From: a virus | Length of the DNA: 21,343 nucleotides | Virus record (IMG/VR): IMGVR_UViG_3300029448_000525 | Location: 1-21,343 of that record | Reading direction: 5' to 3' (one strand) | Shown here: piece by piece, positions 10,601 to 17,503 of the stretch | Layout: each line of letters begins with the position of its first letter | How positions within the stretch are numbered: the stretch's first letter is position 1 | Made by a program: the position numbers and the translations under genes | Notes under the pieces: model-generated | What the model saw: only the letters and a program-made list of their open reading frames with translations | The model's database searches: none | Told to the model about the DNA's origin: nothing

Positions 10601-13600
10601 ACAGGTAAACAAATATTAATTAATTTTATTAACGGAAGCAAATTAGGTGCTGGAGTTTCAATATTACAAGATGAATCAACCTTTAGTACATATGGAGATG
10701 TTTATAAATTTGTTAGTGTGAGACTAGCATCAATGAACAATGTAAATGATCTTTTAAGTTATGGGGATTACAGATTTAAAGATACTATAAACAAACAAAA
10801 CGGTGACAGAGTTTTTGTAGATAACACAAGTTCAAATTGGAAAATATATGAAAAAGAAGACCCATACACAACTACTTTATTAAACAGTCCCGACACAACT
10901 AATGATCAAGACTTTGGATATAGGATTGTAGGTAGAGAAGACGGAAGAACACTTGTTGTTTCTGCACCATCAGTTGGGCAAGGTACTATACACTTCTTCT
11001 TTAGACGTAGTGCAGATGCAGGCACAGCCTTTACAGTGCAAAACAGTTTAACAATGACTGAGAACGATGATACTTCTTCTAGATTAGGAGAAAGTTTATC
11101 TATAAGTTCAGACGAAAATTTTATAGTTGCTGGTGCACCTTTTACAAATGCAATTGGCTTTGACGGTAGCACAAGATTTACAGATAGTGGTTTGATTAAA
11201 ACTTACATATGGAATCAAAGCACATTTAGTTATATTTTGCTCAGTACAATAACTGGACCAAGTGATGGATCAACTAACTTAGAAAATGCAAACTTTGGAT
11301 TTTCAACTGCCATTGCAGAGCCAACTGATTCAGCAGGTAGAACAACAACGCCTAAGTTGATGTTTGTTTCTGCACCAGGACACTCAAATGACACTGGCAT
11401 AGTCCATATGTATGATTGGAATGTTGGTGCTGATGGTTCAACTTATGATACTTGGACACAAAGAGTAGCAATTCAATCAAATGATCCAGATGGCGGACAA
11501 AGATTTGGACATAGAGTCAAAGTAAATGACAATGGCGACATATTGGCAGTATCTTCAAAAGCAACAGGTGTAGCCGGAAAAGTTGAAATTTTTACTAGAA
11601 GCAGTACAAAAAATGATGACAGTACAACTTATGCTTGGACACACAAACAAACTTTAACAGGTGCATCTGCTGATGGATCAACACTAAACACACAGTTTGG
11701 TGAGGACATTGCAATGAGCAAAGATGGCACAAGATTATTTGTTACAGCACCTGGTTATGACAAAACAAATCAAGCAGATGCAGGAGCACTTTATTACTAC
11801 AAATTCAACGATGATGGTTCTACTAACACGTATACACTTAAACAAACAGTAGAGGCTCCGGACTTGCAAACAAACATGAAGTTTGGTACTTCAATTGACT
11901 GTAACCAAGCAGGTAATAGACTAACCATTGGTGCAGAAAAATTAGGTAACTTCCGAGAAATGGCATTTGACAGCGGTGCTACCACCTTTGACTTACAAGA
12001 CACAACAGTGGTTGATCAGAACATAGGATCAGGTGGAGTGTACACTGCTACAATGTATGACACACTATTTGTTGTTGACGATAGATTAGTCACAACTAAA
12101 GTTAGTTCAAATGATGATTTTGGCAGAGGAGTGTTTATAAATGACAGAGGAGTTTATGTAGGTGCGCCAGAAGATGATTCATCTAGTGGAGTATCCAACG
12201 ATGGTACAGTGACATCTTTTGAATTAAACACTTTGGCATCTTACACTTGGAACGAACTTGTAACAGAATCTAATTTTATAGATAATAGAAAAATTAAATC
12301 TGCTTTTACATTTGATAGAGCAAATAATGAAATTATTGACTACCTAGATTATTATGATCCTGCAAAAGGAAGAATTTTAGGTGTAGCGGATAGAGAATTA
12401 AATTATAAAACAGAATGGGATCCTGCTGTATATAATGTTGGTGAAGGTTCTGTAACTGTTAATCAAGGTACTGCATGGGGAGAAGAACACATCGGTGAAG
12501 TTTGGTGGGATCTGTCGACATCAAGATATCAATGGTACGAACAAGGAACTCAAGAATACAAAAGTAAACATTGGGGAGAACTATTTCCAGGATCGAGTGT
12601 TGATGTTTACGAATGGGTAGAGTCAAGAGAAGCACCAACGGATTATGACAATCTGTCTGATACATCTACAGGACTTTCAAGAAATATTAGTGGTACTCCA
12701 AAATACGCAGATAACACTGTGTACACAATTAAACAAAAGTATGACAGTAAGTCTAACAGTTTTGTACCTTATTATTACTATTGGGTAAAAAATTCAGTAT
12801 TCTTGCCAGATTCAGGCAAAAGTGTTGTACAAAGAAAAAACACAACAGGATATATTGCAAACATAATTGAAAACCCTTTAGCATCAGGATTAAAATATTT
12901 TACAGTCACAGACACTAATAAACTATTAACCTTTAATGTCAAAGACAGTTTATTCAACGACAATGTTGTGCTTAATGTTGATTACTCAGATAACAACGAA
13001 GACAATGAAACACATTCGGTATGGAAGTTATTCAGTGAAGGTGATCCCAACGATAGACCAGGCACAAGAATAGAAAACAAATGGTGGGATAGTTTGATAG
13101 GTGCAGACAATTCAGGAAACACAGTGCCTGATTTGGACTTGGCTTTGAATAGGAAGTATGGTACTGCTTTAAGACCAAGACAAAGTTGGTATGTTAACAG
13201 ATTCAATGCGTTAAAAGAAATTGTAGATTATGCAAATTCAGTGTTGAAAAAGAATGAACTTGCAAATACTATTTCATATACAAATTTAAATGATGAAGAA
13301 GCACAACCATCTGCAGAATCAGGCTTATGGGATGGATCAGTTGACACGTATGCTGACCTAACCTACATTGACACTAGAGACCTAAGTGGCACAGTAAACT
13401 ATCTAGTAAAAGCAGACGAACAAAACTCTAATGGATTTTGGGCAATATATCAATGGGACGGCACATCTTGGAATAGAACAAGACTACAAACTTATAAAAC
13501 CAACGCCTACTATGAACTAGCAGATTGGTATGGTACTGATACTGATGTACATGAAATGGTACACAGTGCAGACACACCTATAGATGCACAGGTAACTTTT

Positions 13601-16600
13601 GAATATGAATTAGATACTTTAGATCTTGAAGTAGGCAAACACGTCAAAGTAACAAAAGCAGATACTGGTGGTTGGAAATTGTTTATGAAAACATCAACTG
13701 GTTACACAAATGTAGGCACTGAAAATGGAACTATACAACTTAAAAATTCTCTATATGATTATTCAATTGACAACACTGGATACGCAGGAGATGACACATT
13801 TGATGATAACTTCTTTGATCAAGAACCAACGATAGAAACAAGAAAAATTCTTACTGCTTTACGAGATGATATTTTTATTGGCGCATTAAAAAGTGAATAC
13901 AACAATTTGTTCTTTATAGGTTTAAGAAAAGTTTTAGAAGAACAAGGATACGTTGATTGGCTGTTTAAAACCAGTTTCTTAAATGTAAAAAATAATTTTA
14001 GAGAACTTACTCAAAGAAAAACTTACACAACTGGTGCAGATTCATACGTTGAAGAATATATTAATGAAGTAAAACCTTTTCACACTAAATTACGAGAATA
14101 TAAAGTAGGTTATAATAAAACGGAAACGCAAGATGGACTGTTCTCTGACTTTGACAATCCACCTTTTTATGATGCCACAATAAATTCAATTAGAAATTTA
14201 GATGCAGGCAGTACCGCTGACGGTACACGTATAACTGAATATCCATACAAAATATGGAACGACAATTATAAAAAAGGTGTCAAAACTATCACACTTAATA
14301 GTGGCGGTAGTGGTTATAGCACAGCGCCAACCGTCACTTTTGTTGGAGGCACTAATGAAAACGCTGGACCATTCCAAATTTTAGGTAGAAGCAATTCTGG
14401 AAGCACATCAGGTGACTATGGTTACTTCTATCCATTGTTCTCAGTAGAACAAAATGCAAATATCTATGATACACAGCAAGGTGGTTCTGGCAGATCATTC
14501 ATTGTAACTTTTGAAGAACATGCCGGTAAAACTTTTTATATGCCTGCAAGTACAACAAATGAAGCGTTAAGCACAAGAGATTTTTCTTTCAAAATGTATG
14601 AAGAACCAAACCTTACTCATGCAACTGCAACTGCTGTGGTACAAGGTGGGGCAGTCACAAAAATAAATTTATTAACAACTGGTTTGGGTTATACAGTAAC
14701 GCCAAAAATTTTATTAGTTGGTGGAGCATCAGATGGGTCAACTCCAACTGACACTGCAAAAGCATACGCAAATTTAAACAACGACCTTGTAAGAGACATT
14801 GATGTCACTATGAAGTTTAATAGAGTAGATCAAAGTGCAACTGTGTTCGAATGGGCAAAAAATACTACATTCTCATATGGTGCATTAGTTAGATATAACA
14901 ATGAACTTTATAGGGTAACGAAAACATTTACAAGCACAACTAAATTTGATGAATCAATTGGCAGTTTAACAAAATTACGTGGCGATGAATCTTTCTTAAC
15001 AGCGGCAGGAAGAACTTTAGGTATGTACACACCAGATTCCGGCATGGCAGGCAATGACCTTACGCAATTAATGGAAGGTATTGATTATGGCGGAGTAATG
15101 GTTACAGGATTGCTGTTTACTGAATCACAAGGTTGGGATAGGTCACCATGGTTTGATAATCCTTGGGACAACTATGGATCTACAAAAACAAAAACATTTT
15201 ACGGTGATGGTTCGACTGTGCTTTATACATTTGATTCTGCACCAATCATTGGTGATGTCTACACAGTGTATTACAATGGAGTAAGACAGACTGCTGATGT
15301 GTTCAGAGGTGATGGATCAACCACACAATTTACTTTGTCCACTGCACCAGGAGATGGAGTAAAAGTTGAACTTATTTTGTTTGACGATGACAAAGTTTTA
15401 ACACCAACTGACGATAGAACTTTAGATACTTTATTATCAGGTGGATTGTTTAGTACAGCGGTTGGTATAGCACCTGGAGACATTATACAAGATGGAGATG
15501 CTTTTATTTCTCCTGAAACAAGTTTTGCACCAGAAGAAAATGTGCCAGGACAAATTTTTGACACACTAGACATTACAGTTTACACAACACCAGAATCAGG
15601 AGTGCCTTTTATTGTAGACAAAACATACAGAGGAGATGACACAACAACCACTTTTGCTATTGGACAACAACCAGGCACACAAGCAGGTGTAATGGTAGTG
15701 GTAGATGGTGTTCATCAAAATTCTTTAGCAAGTGACAGCACAGTAAATTACACAGTAGACACAGCGGCTAAAACAATTACGTTTACAACAGCACCAAAAA
15801 ACAATGCTGTTGTTAATATAAAAAGTTTTGCAGTATCAGGTAACAACTATGTATTGTTGAACAGTTTTACTGGAGATGGTAGCACTACTGCTTTCACCAC
15901 TGGAGCAAGGGACACATATCAATTAGACAGTGCTTTACCTCAACTTTATGTAACAGTAGATGGCCAACCCACAACTGCGTTCAGCACTAGTGAACAGAAC
16001 AAGGCTGTCACTGTGACTTTTGACACTGCTCCTGCATCTGGAAAAGCAATACAGATTGCTGGATTCAATCAAGATCCAAGCACAAGGGCGTTTGCAGAAA
16101 TTAGATCAGAAGACATTTTGTTTGACGGGTCAACAACAACTTACACTTTAGATTATCCTCCAGGCGCAATTGGACCTTTTGCTGGAGAAACTTTAATAGA
16201 AGTAAATGGAGTTTTATTGAGAGGACCAGACAACACTTATTACAGTGCTGATGGATCAACTTACACTTACAGTGTATTGACATCATTCTCAGATGGATCA
16301 ACAGTTGATCCTGCTAAAACAATAACAAGTGCAAGTCAAATTGAAGTTTATAAAAACGGAATAAAACAATTATTGAACACAGATTACACTGTAAACACCA
16401 CAACACAAAACATTGACTTTGTAAATGTTCCTGATCCTAGTGATGTTATTGCAATAACAACTTTAGTTGACAATCATTATGCCATGGTAGCCAATGATGT
16501 AATTTTAGACCTTACACAAATTGCTAACGATGGAATAACTTTGAGTACAGGCGATGTAGTTAGAGCAACAACTTTTAACAATGCTTTGGGTATGAAACAA

Positions 16601-17503
16601 AGAAGAGAAGTTCTAGAAGGTAGACCGTCTGGAGAATTGTTCTTGTACAACGAACCTTTAAACAGTGATTATGTTTTTGTTACATTGAATGGATCAAGAG
16701 CACTTGTACAAAATACAGATTTCACACTTGTTGGTAACAAAATAACTGTTCACGGTATAACTTTAAGTAGCACAGACAGAATAGACGTCATGTATTTTGC
16801 TTTAGAGTCAGCCACAAACGCAACAGGATTTAGAATTTTCAAAGACATGTTGAACAGAACTTTTTACAAACGTATTAGTTCAACTAACACAACAACACTA
16901 GCGGCGGCCATCGAAGATGGTGATGCAACAATTACAGTTAGAGACGGAAATGTTCTTACTGATCCAGATGCATCTGTTAACATGCCAGGTGTTGTGTTTG
17001 TAGATAAAGAAAGAATAGAATATTTTACCAAGTCAGGAAACACTCTCGGACAACTAAGGAGAGGTACACTTGGAACAGGAATTAGGGCACATGCCTCCGG
17101 CGCAAACGTAGTGGACGCTGGCGGACAACAAACTGTGCCTTATGCTGACACAGTAGCAACCAAAACCCATACAGGTGATGGAAGCACTGTCAGTTTCGCT
17201 ACTACATACGCTCCGTCTCGTGGTGAAGATTTAGACATATTCATTGGTGGCCAACGATTGTTGTTTAAACACGAGACGGACGATAGTACATTGACAAGAG
17301 GTTATTCAGTAGACGGGAGTACTGCTAACGTAACACTAACAACCGCTCCAGCGTCAGGCACACAGATAAAAATTGTGCAAAAACGTGGTAATACATGGTA
17401 TAACGTAGGAGCATCAACAGCCGCTGATGGTAAAGGATTACAACAATCTGATACTGCACAGGCCAAATTCATAGCAGGAGAACCAACAAATGCACCAGAA
17501 TAA
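4601..17503 (+). CDS. Giant multidomain virion structural protein (4300 residues)
   Basis: This single uninterrupted frame follows gp6 at a 2-base gap, where T4 has gp7/gp8. From memory, unchecked, marine T4-like genomes carry very large proteins here, sometimes annotated VrlC-like. It has no signal peptide or membrane segment. Modules in order: a conserved-looking N-terminus (1-200; e.g. FLSSTLDQLIQPGQLERLDG); a cupredoxin-like domain (about 203-290); a long region with aromatic motifs such as PHTHPWEMLGF (near 1150); a CBM5/12-like W...W module (1673-1709); seven FG-type propeller blades (2104-2545); Trp-rich segments with VWWDLS (near 2630) and FWAIYQWDGTSWNRTR (near 2950); a helical stretch (about 3100-3180, e.g. 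FFIGLRKVLEEQGYVDWLF); a split GxGY-repeat region (about 3233-3378); a second W-module (from 3418); and GDGST-type beta-repeats (3535-4250) interrupted by a compact domain (about 4097-4182). The composition suggests an extended, beta-rich exterior particle protein, probably a peripheral baseplate or fibre-like component. Its exact role is inferred from position and modules. Confidence 0.85.
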   Translation: MADRSINSQTNSVTYKDKNGTTIRRSVAHLPAFYRTDSNERFLSSTLDQLIQPGQLERLDGFVGREYAYTRNTAKDKYLTGTSTDRKNYQLEPAVTYTDRDTSSVNPEDQVKFTGTYDDYINQIKYFGGLTDNHDRLSKEKVYAWNPAIDYDKLINYREYYWMPEGPNPILVSAVGTGAITEIDVVNNAAGAYNFSTRTGVDNPTLTLYRGNTYKFIVNAAGHPFYIMTEPYKTGVAVDGSTSVIYSTGVTNNGTDSGTVEFVIPTDAPDTLYYQCGNHSAMHGVLRIMTVNSATNINVDDDIIGAKNYTTSTGVVLSNGMKVKFQSNVTDKDTYERNEFYVEGVGDKITLSDTVNLITPESYATETTTLYDSVSYDTRPYAKAFYRPETKDYITIKRDSLDQNAWSRYNRWFHKSVIEATATANGFTPNLLEDDRAKRPIIEFDSGLVLYDHGKVAKNSVALIDTVTTDAFSDVVNQTGYIVDGISLQDGMRVLFTADTDSLVKNKIFTVNFVNVGDSTVAKVISLTPTTDTDPGDRQSVFVELGTNNQGKTYYYDSATTSWIAGQTKTKVNQQPLFDMFDNNDVSFSNTTTYPNTSFTGAKVFEFKTSTTATTDTVLGIKVKYKTINNVGDIVFSSDTASGSFTYKSGEEFLTKSYGSGHLQYTTSSTSTSHISGWIERTNQSKQRVIKTIVVTADEKKLFPIDVYKNSANLTDLEVNVDVNNKRKDLTTDYTLSDGTTNRYINFVKELAVGDLVKISTYSATKKVDGKGIYEVPENLAINPLNEQLDEFTFGEISNHLVDIVEKNSIVTGSMPGSSNLRDLPDVRTKGGTILQHSASLAPAVFNLIDQDANAIKALDYANLEYQKFKESFLSTSTTKSFEGDVPAYVDELIEALAENKTSSFAFYYEDMVGYGSNVSLRTYTVQDSTEVEYAIDSVHSMTSTSNRAVYVYLNDVQLLVGDDYTFSTTDDSITIKTSLNEGDILKIKDYGDTTASFIPPTPTKLGMYPKFKPESVTDNTYRTSQTVIVGHDGSRMIAYGDYRDDLLLELEKRIYNNCKTAYDSALLNYQDVRPSGFASTDYTNTEVNSILAPDFYSWAGRNGVEWQNNSTYNGNDAFTWNYNLTIDSINGDPLPGYWRGIYKLFYDTDRPHTHPWEMLGFSEKPSTWETNYGPAPYTSGNSVLWDDLASGYDRDAKTTNTRYIRTGLSNYLPVSDSGTLRTPIEIGIVAGDITRNTNRNWTFGDQSPSETAWRRSSSYPYSVMKLLALTKPAKFFGLFLDNSRLTKNKSNNLVDKETEVRQKLSTARYHLETETNASGVLTRYTTAGYQPWVVNYLIKENLDPAVFYYDKMKNLNVQLAYKLGGFTDKANLKVLTDSTSPASTGGSQFIPDENFKILFRTSNPVNSFDYSGILVELNTNISSDGSTLQGGYKVIGYNSLRPFFKVLRPMINGNTTKITVGNSSAVVYKNFTDSVDTVTYGTVFESLQEVVNFIIGYGKYLESQGFVFDNFSNEIKEALNFDTSVKEFLYWSQQGWAAGSAITLSAGANGFAVNTDNSIISRLTNNKGDYSILDAGGRTIARKDITTKRAGTTFSLGIKNDEVGVFNASMNAVQKEHVLLFDNKTVFNDVILELATGFRQQRLKLVGWKTGGWNGDYYSPGFVFDEARVSLWSANTNYEIGDTVEYDAKFFVAKKNHNSGASFDFEQWQKKDNKPRPTLIPNFDYKISQFNDFYNLETNNFDESQQGLAQHLIGYQSRPYLENLFVNDISQYKFYQGFIRDKGTSTAIDRLLKAQFNDESLSIDTYPEWMIRVGEFGNVDALKSVQIKMPDDKFTNNIQSIELLDAGATQQYTRSAAISSDDLYSTPLEYTASTTFGRYDYTKQGFDRETPQVLKNAGWPRLQDVQHTSFDIKQLENLDMNNINNNDLVWIAKKTNTDWDVQRVTSTNNTVKTIQSFNDDTQLLINTNLSHSFAKGEYIGIRNSQFDDLNGVYEIQDVPTGKQILINFINGSKLGAGVSILQDESTFSTYGDVYKFVSVRLASMNNVNDLLSYGDYRFKDTINKQNGDRVFVDNTSSNWKIYEKEDPYTTTLLNSPDTTNDQDFGYRIVGREDGRTLVVSAPSVGQGTIHFFFRRSADAGTAFTVQNSLTMTENDDTSSRLGESLSISSDENFIVAGAPFTNAIGFDGSTRFTDSGLIKTYIWNQSTFSYILLSTITGPSDGSTNLENANFGFSTAIAEPTDSAGRTTTPKLMFVSAPGHSNDTGIVHMYDWNVGADGSTYDTWTQRVAIQSNDPDGGQRFGHRVKVNDNGDILAVSSKATGVAGKVEIFTRSSTKNDDSTTYAWTHKQTLTGASADGSTLNTQFGEDIAMSKDGTRLFVTAPGYDKTNQADAGALYYYKFNDDGSTNTYTLKQTVEAPDLQTNMKFGTSIDCNQAGNRLTIGAEKLGNFREMAFDSGATTFDLQDTTVVDQNIGSGGVYTATMYDTLFVVDDRLVTTKVSSNDDFGRGVFINDRGVYVGAPEDDSSSGVSNDGTVTSFELNTLASYTWNELVTESNFIDNRKIKSAFTFDRANNEIIDYLDYYDPAKGRILGVADRELNYKTEWDPAVYNVGEGSVTVNQGTAWGEEHIGEVWWDLSTSRYQWYEQGTQEYKSKHWGELFPGSSVDVYEWVESREAPTDYDNLSDTSTGLSRNISGTPKYADNTVYTIKQKYDSKSNSFVPYYYYWVKNSVFLPDSGKSVVQRKNTTGYIANIIENPLASGLKYFTVTDTNKLLTFNVKDSLFNDNVVLNVDYSDNNEDNETHSVWKLFSEGDPNDRPGTRIENKWWDSLIGADNSGNTVPDLDLALNRKYGTALRPRQSWYVNRFNALKEIVDYANSVLKKNELANTISYTNLNDEEAQPSAESGLWDGSVDTYADLTYIDTRDLSGTVNYLVKADEQNSNGFWAIYQWDGTSWNRTRLQTYKTNAYYELADWYGTDTDVHEMVHSADTPIDAQVTFEYELDTLDLEVGKHVKVTKADTGGWKLFMKTSTGYTNVGTENGTIQLKNSLYDYSIDNTGYAGDDTFDDNFFDQEPTIETRKILTALRDDIFIGALKSEYNNLFFIGLRKVLEEQGYVDWLFKTSFLNVKNNFRELTQRKTYTTGADSYVEEYINEVKPFHTKLREYKVGYNKTETQDGLFSDFDNPPFYDATINSIRNLDAGSTADGTRITEYPYKIWNDNYKKGVKTITLNSGGSGYSTAPTVTFVGGTNENAGPFQILGRSNSGSTSGDYGYFYPLFSVEQNANIYDTQQGGSGRSFIVTFEEHAGKTFYMPASTTNEALSTRDFSFKMYEEPNLTHATATAVVQGGAVTKINLLTTGLGYTVTPKILLVGGASDGSTPTDTAKAYANLNNDLVRDIDVTMKFNRVDQSATVFEWAKNTTFSYGALVRYNNELYRVTKTFTSTTKFDESIGSLTKLRGDESFLTAAGRTLGMYTPDSGMAGNDLTQLMEGIDYGGVMVTGLLFTESQGWDRSPWFDNPWDNYGSTKTKTFYGDGSTVLYTFDSAPIIGDVYTVYYNGVRQTADVFRGDGSTTQFTLSTAPGDGVKVELILFDDDKVLTPTDDRTLDTLLSGGLFSTAVGIAPGDIIQDGDAFISPETSFAPEENVPGQIFDTLDITVYTTPESGVPFIVDKTYRGDDTTTTFAIGQQPGTQAGVMVVVDGVHQNSLASDSTVNYTVDTAAKTITFTTAPKNNAVVNIKSFAVSGNNYVLLNSFTGDGSTTAFTTGARDTYQLDSALPQLYVTVDGQPTTAFSTSEQNKAVTVTFDTAPASGKAIQIAGFNQDPSTRAFAEIRSEDILFDGSTTTYTLDYPPGAIGPFAGETLIEVNGVLLRGPDNTYYSADGSTYTYSVLTSFSDGSTVDPAKTITSASQIEVYKNGIKQLLNTDYTVNTTTQNIDFVNVPDPSDVIAITTLVDNHYAMVANDVILDLTQIANDGITLSTGDVVRATTFNNALGMKQRREVLEGRPSGELFLYNEPLNSDYVFVTLNGSRALVQNTDFTLVGNKITVHGITLSSTDRIDVMYFALESATNATGFRIFKDMLNRTFYKRISSTNTTTLAAAIEDGDATITVRDGNVLTDPDASVNMPGVVFVDKERIEYFTKSGNTLGQLRRGTLGTGIRAHASGANVVDAGGQQTVPYADTVATKTHTGDGSTVSFATTYAPSRGEDLDIFIGGQRLLFKHETDDSTLTRGYSVDGSTANVTLTTAPASGTQIKIVQKRGNTWYNVGASTAADGKGLQQSDTAQAKFIAGEPTNAPE
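5206..5470 (+). other. Cupredoxin-like domain with complete type-1 copper ligand set
   Basis: Residues about 203-290 of the giant protein begin with NPTLTLYRGNTYKF, a cupredoxin first strand. The segment GHPFYI carries His223 and YYQCGNHSAMHG carries Cys276, His279 and Met282. The Cys-x2-His-x2-Met spacing is the one found in amicyanin, and a distant upstream His is the expected fourth ligand. The preceding TGVTNNGTDSGTVEFVIP fits the strands before the ligand loop. Similar domains, with motifs like YYCxNHSGM, occur in marine phage and bacterial surface proteins from memory, so here the fold may be structural. Whether copper is bound in the virion is unknown. Confidence 0.75.
9617..9727 (+). 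other. CBM5/12-like carbohydrate-binding module, first copy
   Basis: Residues 1673-1709 have the chitin-binding type 5/12 layout: Trp1673, then NYEIGDTVEYDAKFFVAKK, then HNSG, then a closing Trp1709 after FDFEQ. This pattern (W....Y..GD.V.Y....F.A...H.SG......W) is common in phage tail and chitinase modules and suggests glycan contact. The assignment is by pattern only, and the module is short. Confidence 0.55.
10910..12240 (+). other. Seven-bladed FG-GAP-type beta-propeller
   Basis: Residues 2104-2545 contain seven units, each opening with (F/L)G: FG2105, LG2162, FG2232, FG2302, FG2366, FG2428 and FG2507, spaced 57-79 residues apart. Most continue with a turn such as REDGRT, NDNGDI, SKDGTR or NDRGVY, then a strand of type LVVSAP, FVTAP or VGAP, and then a Gly-led strand such as GTIHFF or GALYYYKF. 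This is the FG-GAP_2-like integrin-alpha propeller repeat. Seven copies match a closed propeller, usually a ligand- or glycan-binding platform. Blade 6 (IGAEKLGN) is the most degenerate. No catalytic residues are evident. Confidence 0.75.
14296..14735 (+). repeat. Split GxGY..P repeat region
   Basis: Residues about 3233-3378 contain one unit GGSGYSTAPTVTFVGG and a second GLGYTVTPKILLVGG, separated by about 110 residues. The intervening segment (with GYFYPLFSVEQNANIY, GGSGRSFIVTFEEHAGKT and FYMP) differs in composition. It ends at ATATAVVQGGAVTKINL, which is the expected middle of a GxGY repeat. The arrangement looks like one beta-repeat unit with a separate domain inserted in its loop. Confidence 0.55.
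14852..14990 (+). other. CBM5/12-like module, second copy (degenerate)
   Basis: From Trp3418 the giant protein reads WAKNTTFSYGALVRYNNELY and then RVTKTFTSTTKFDE, which follows the same W...Y.G..V.Y....Y.V spacing as the module at 1673-1709. The closing Trp is missing, so it is less certain than the first copy. Confidence 0.35.
15203..17340 (+). repeat. GDGST-type beta-repeats in the C-terminal third of the giant protein
   Basis: Nine (G)DGST or GDDTT motifs were located at residues 3535, 3570, 3678, 3758, 3842, 3884, 3898, 4192 and 4238, typically as GDGSTTxFTL followed some residues later by TAPxxG and a strand such as VxVxVDGV or VYYNGVR. Units with (A/S)APASGTQIKI or TFTTAPKNNAVVNI endings are clear. 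Such repeats are common in tail-fibre and baseplate-associated proteins of marine phages and probably form small beta-sandwich domains in series. Copies differ in length (about 35-110 residues) and in degree of decay. Confidence 0.7.
16890..17145 (+). other. Compact domain of the type found in marine phage fibre proteins (giant protein residues 4097-4182)
   Basis: Between two groups of GDGST repeats lies a block containing LAAAIEDGDATITVRDG, MPGVVFVDKERIEYF, LGQLRRGTLGTGIRAHASG and QQTVPY. This order of motifs (TITV, PG..F.D.ERIEY, L..LRRGTLGT...HASG) is one I associate, from memory, with structural proteins of marine T4-like phages. Its function is unknown. Confidence 0.5.
17476..17480 (+). 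promoter_or_regulatory. Shine-Dalgarno AGGAG for the 17490 start
   Basis: AGGAG lies 9 bases before the ATG at 17490, inside the end of the giant gene. It favours 17490 over the in-frame ATG at 17514 on read-through messenger RNA. Confidence 0.6.

Noticed and set aside
4601-17503. A bacterial RTX-type adhesin or toxin
   Set aside because: No GGXGXDXUX nonapeptide arrays or type I secretion signal are seen, and it sits between gp6 and fibre genes of a phage.
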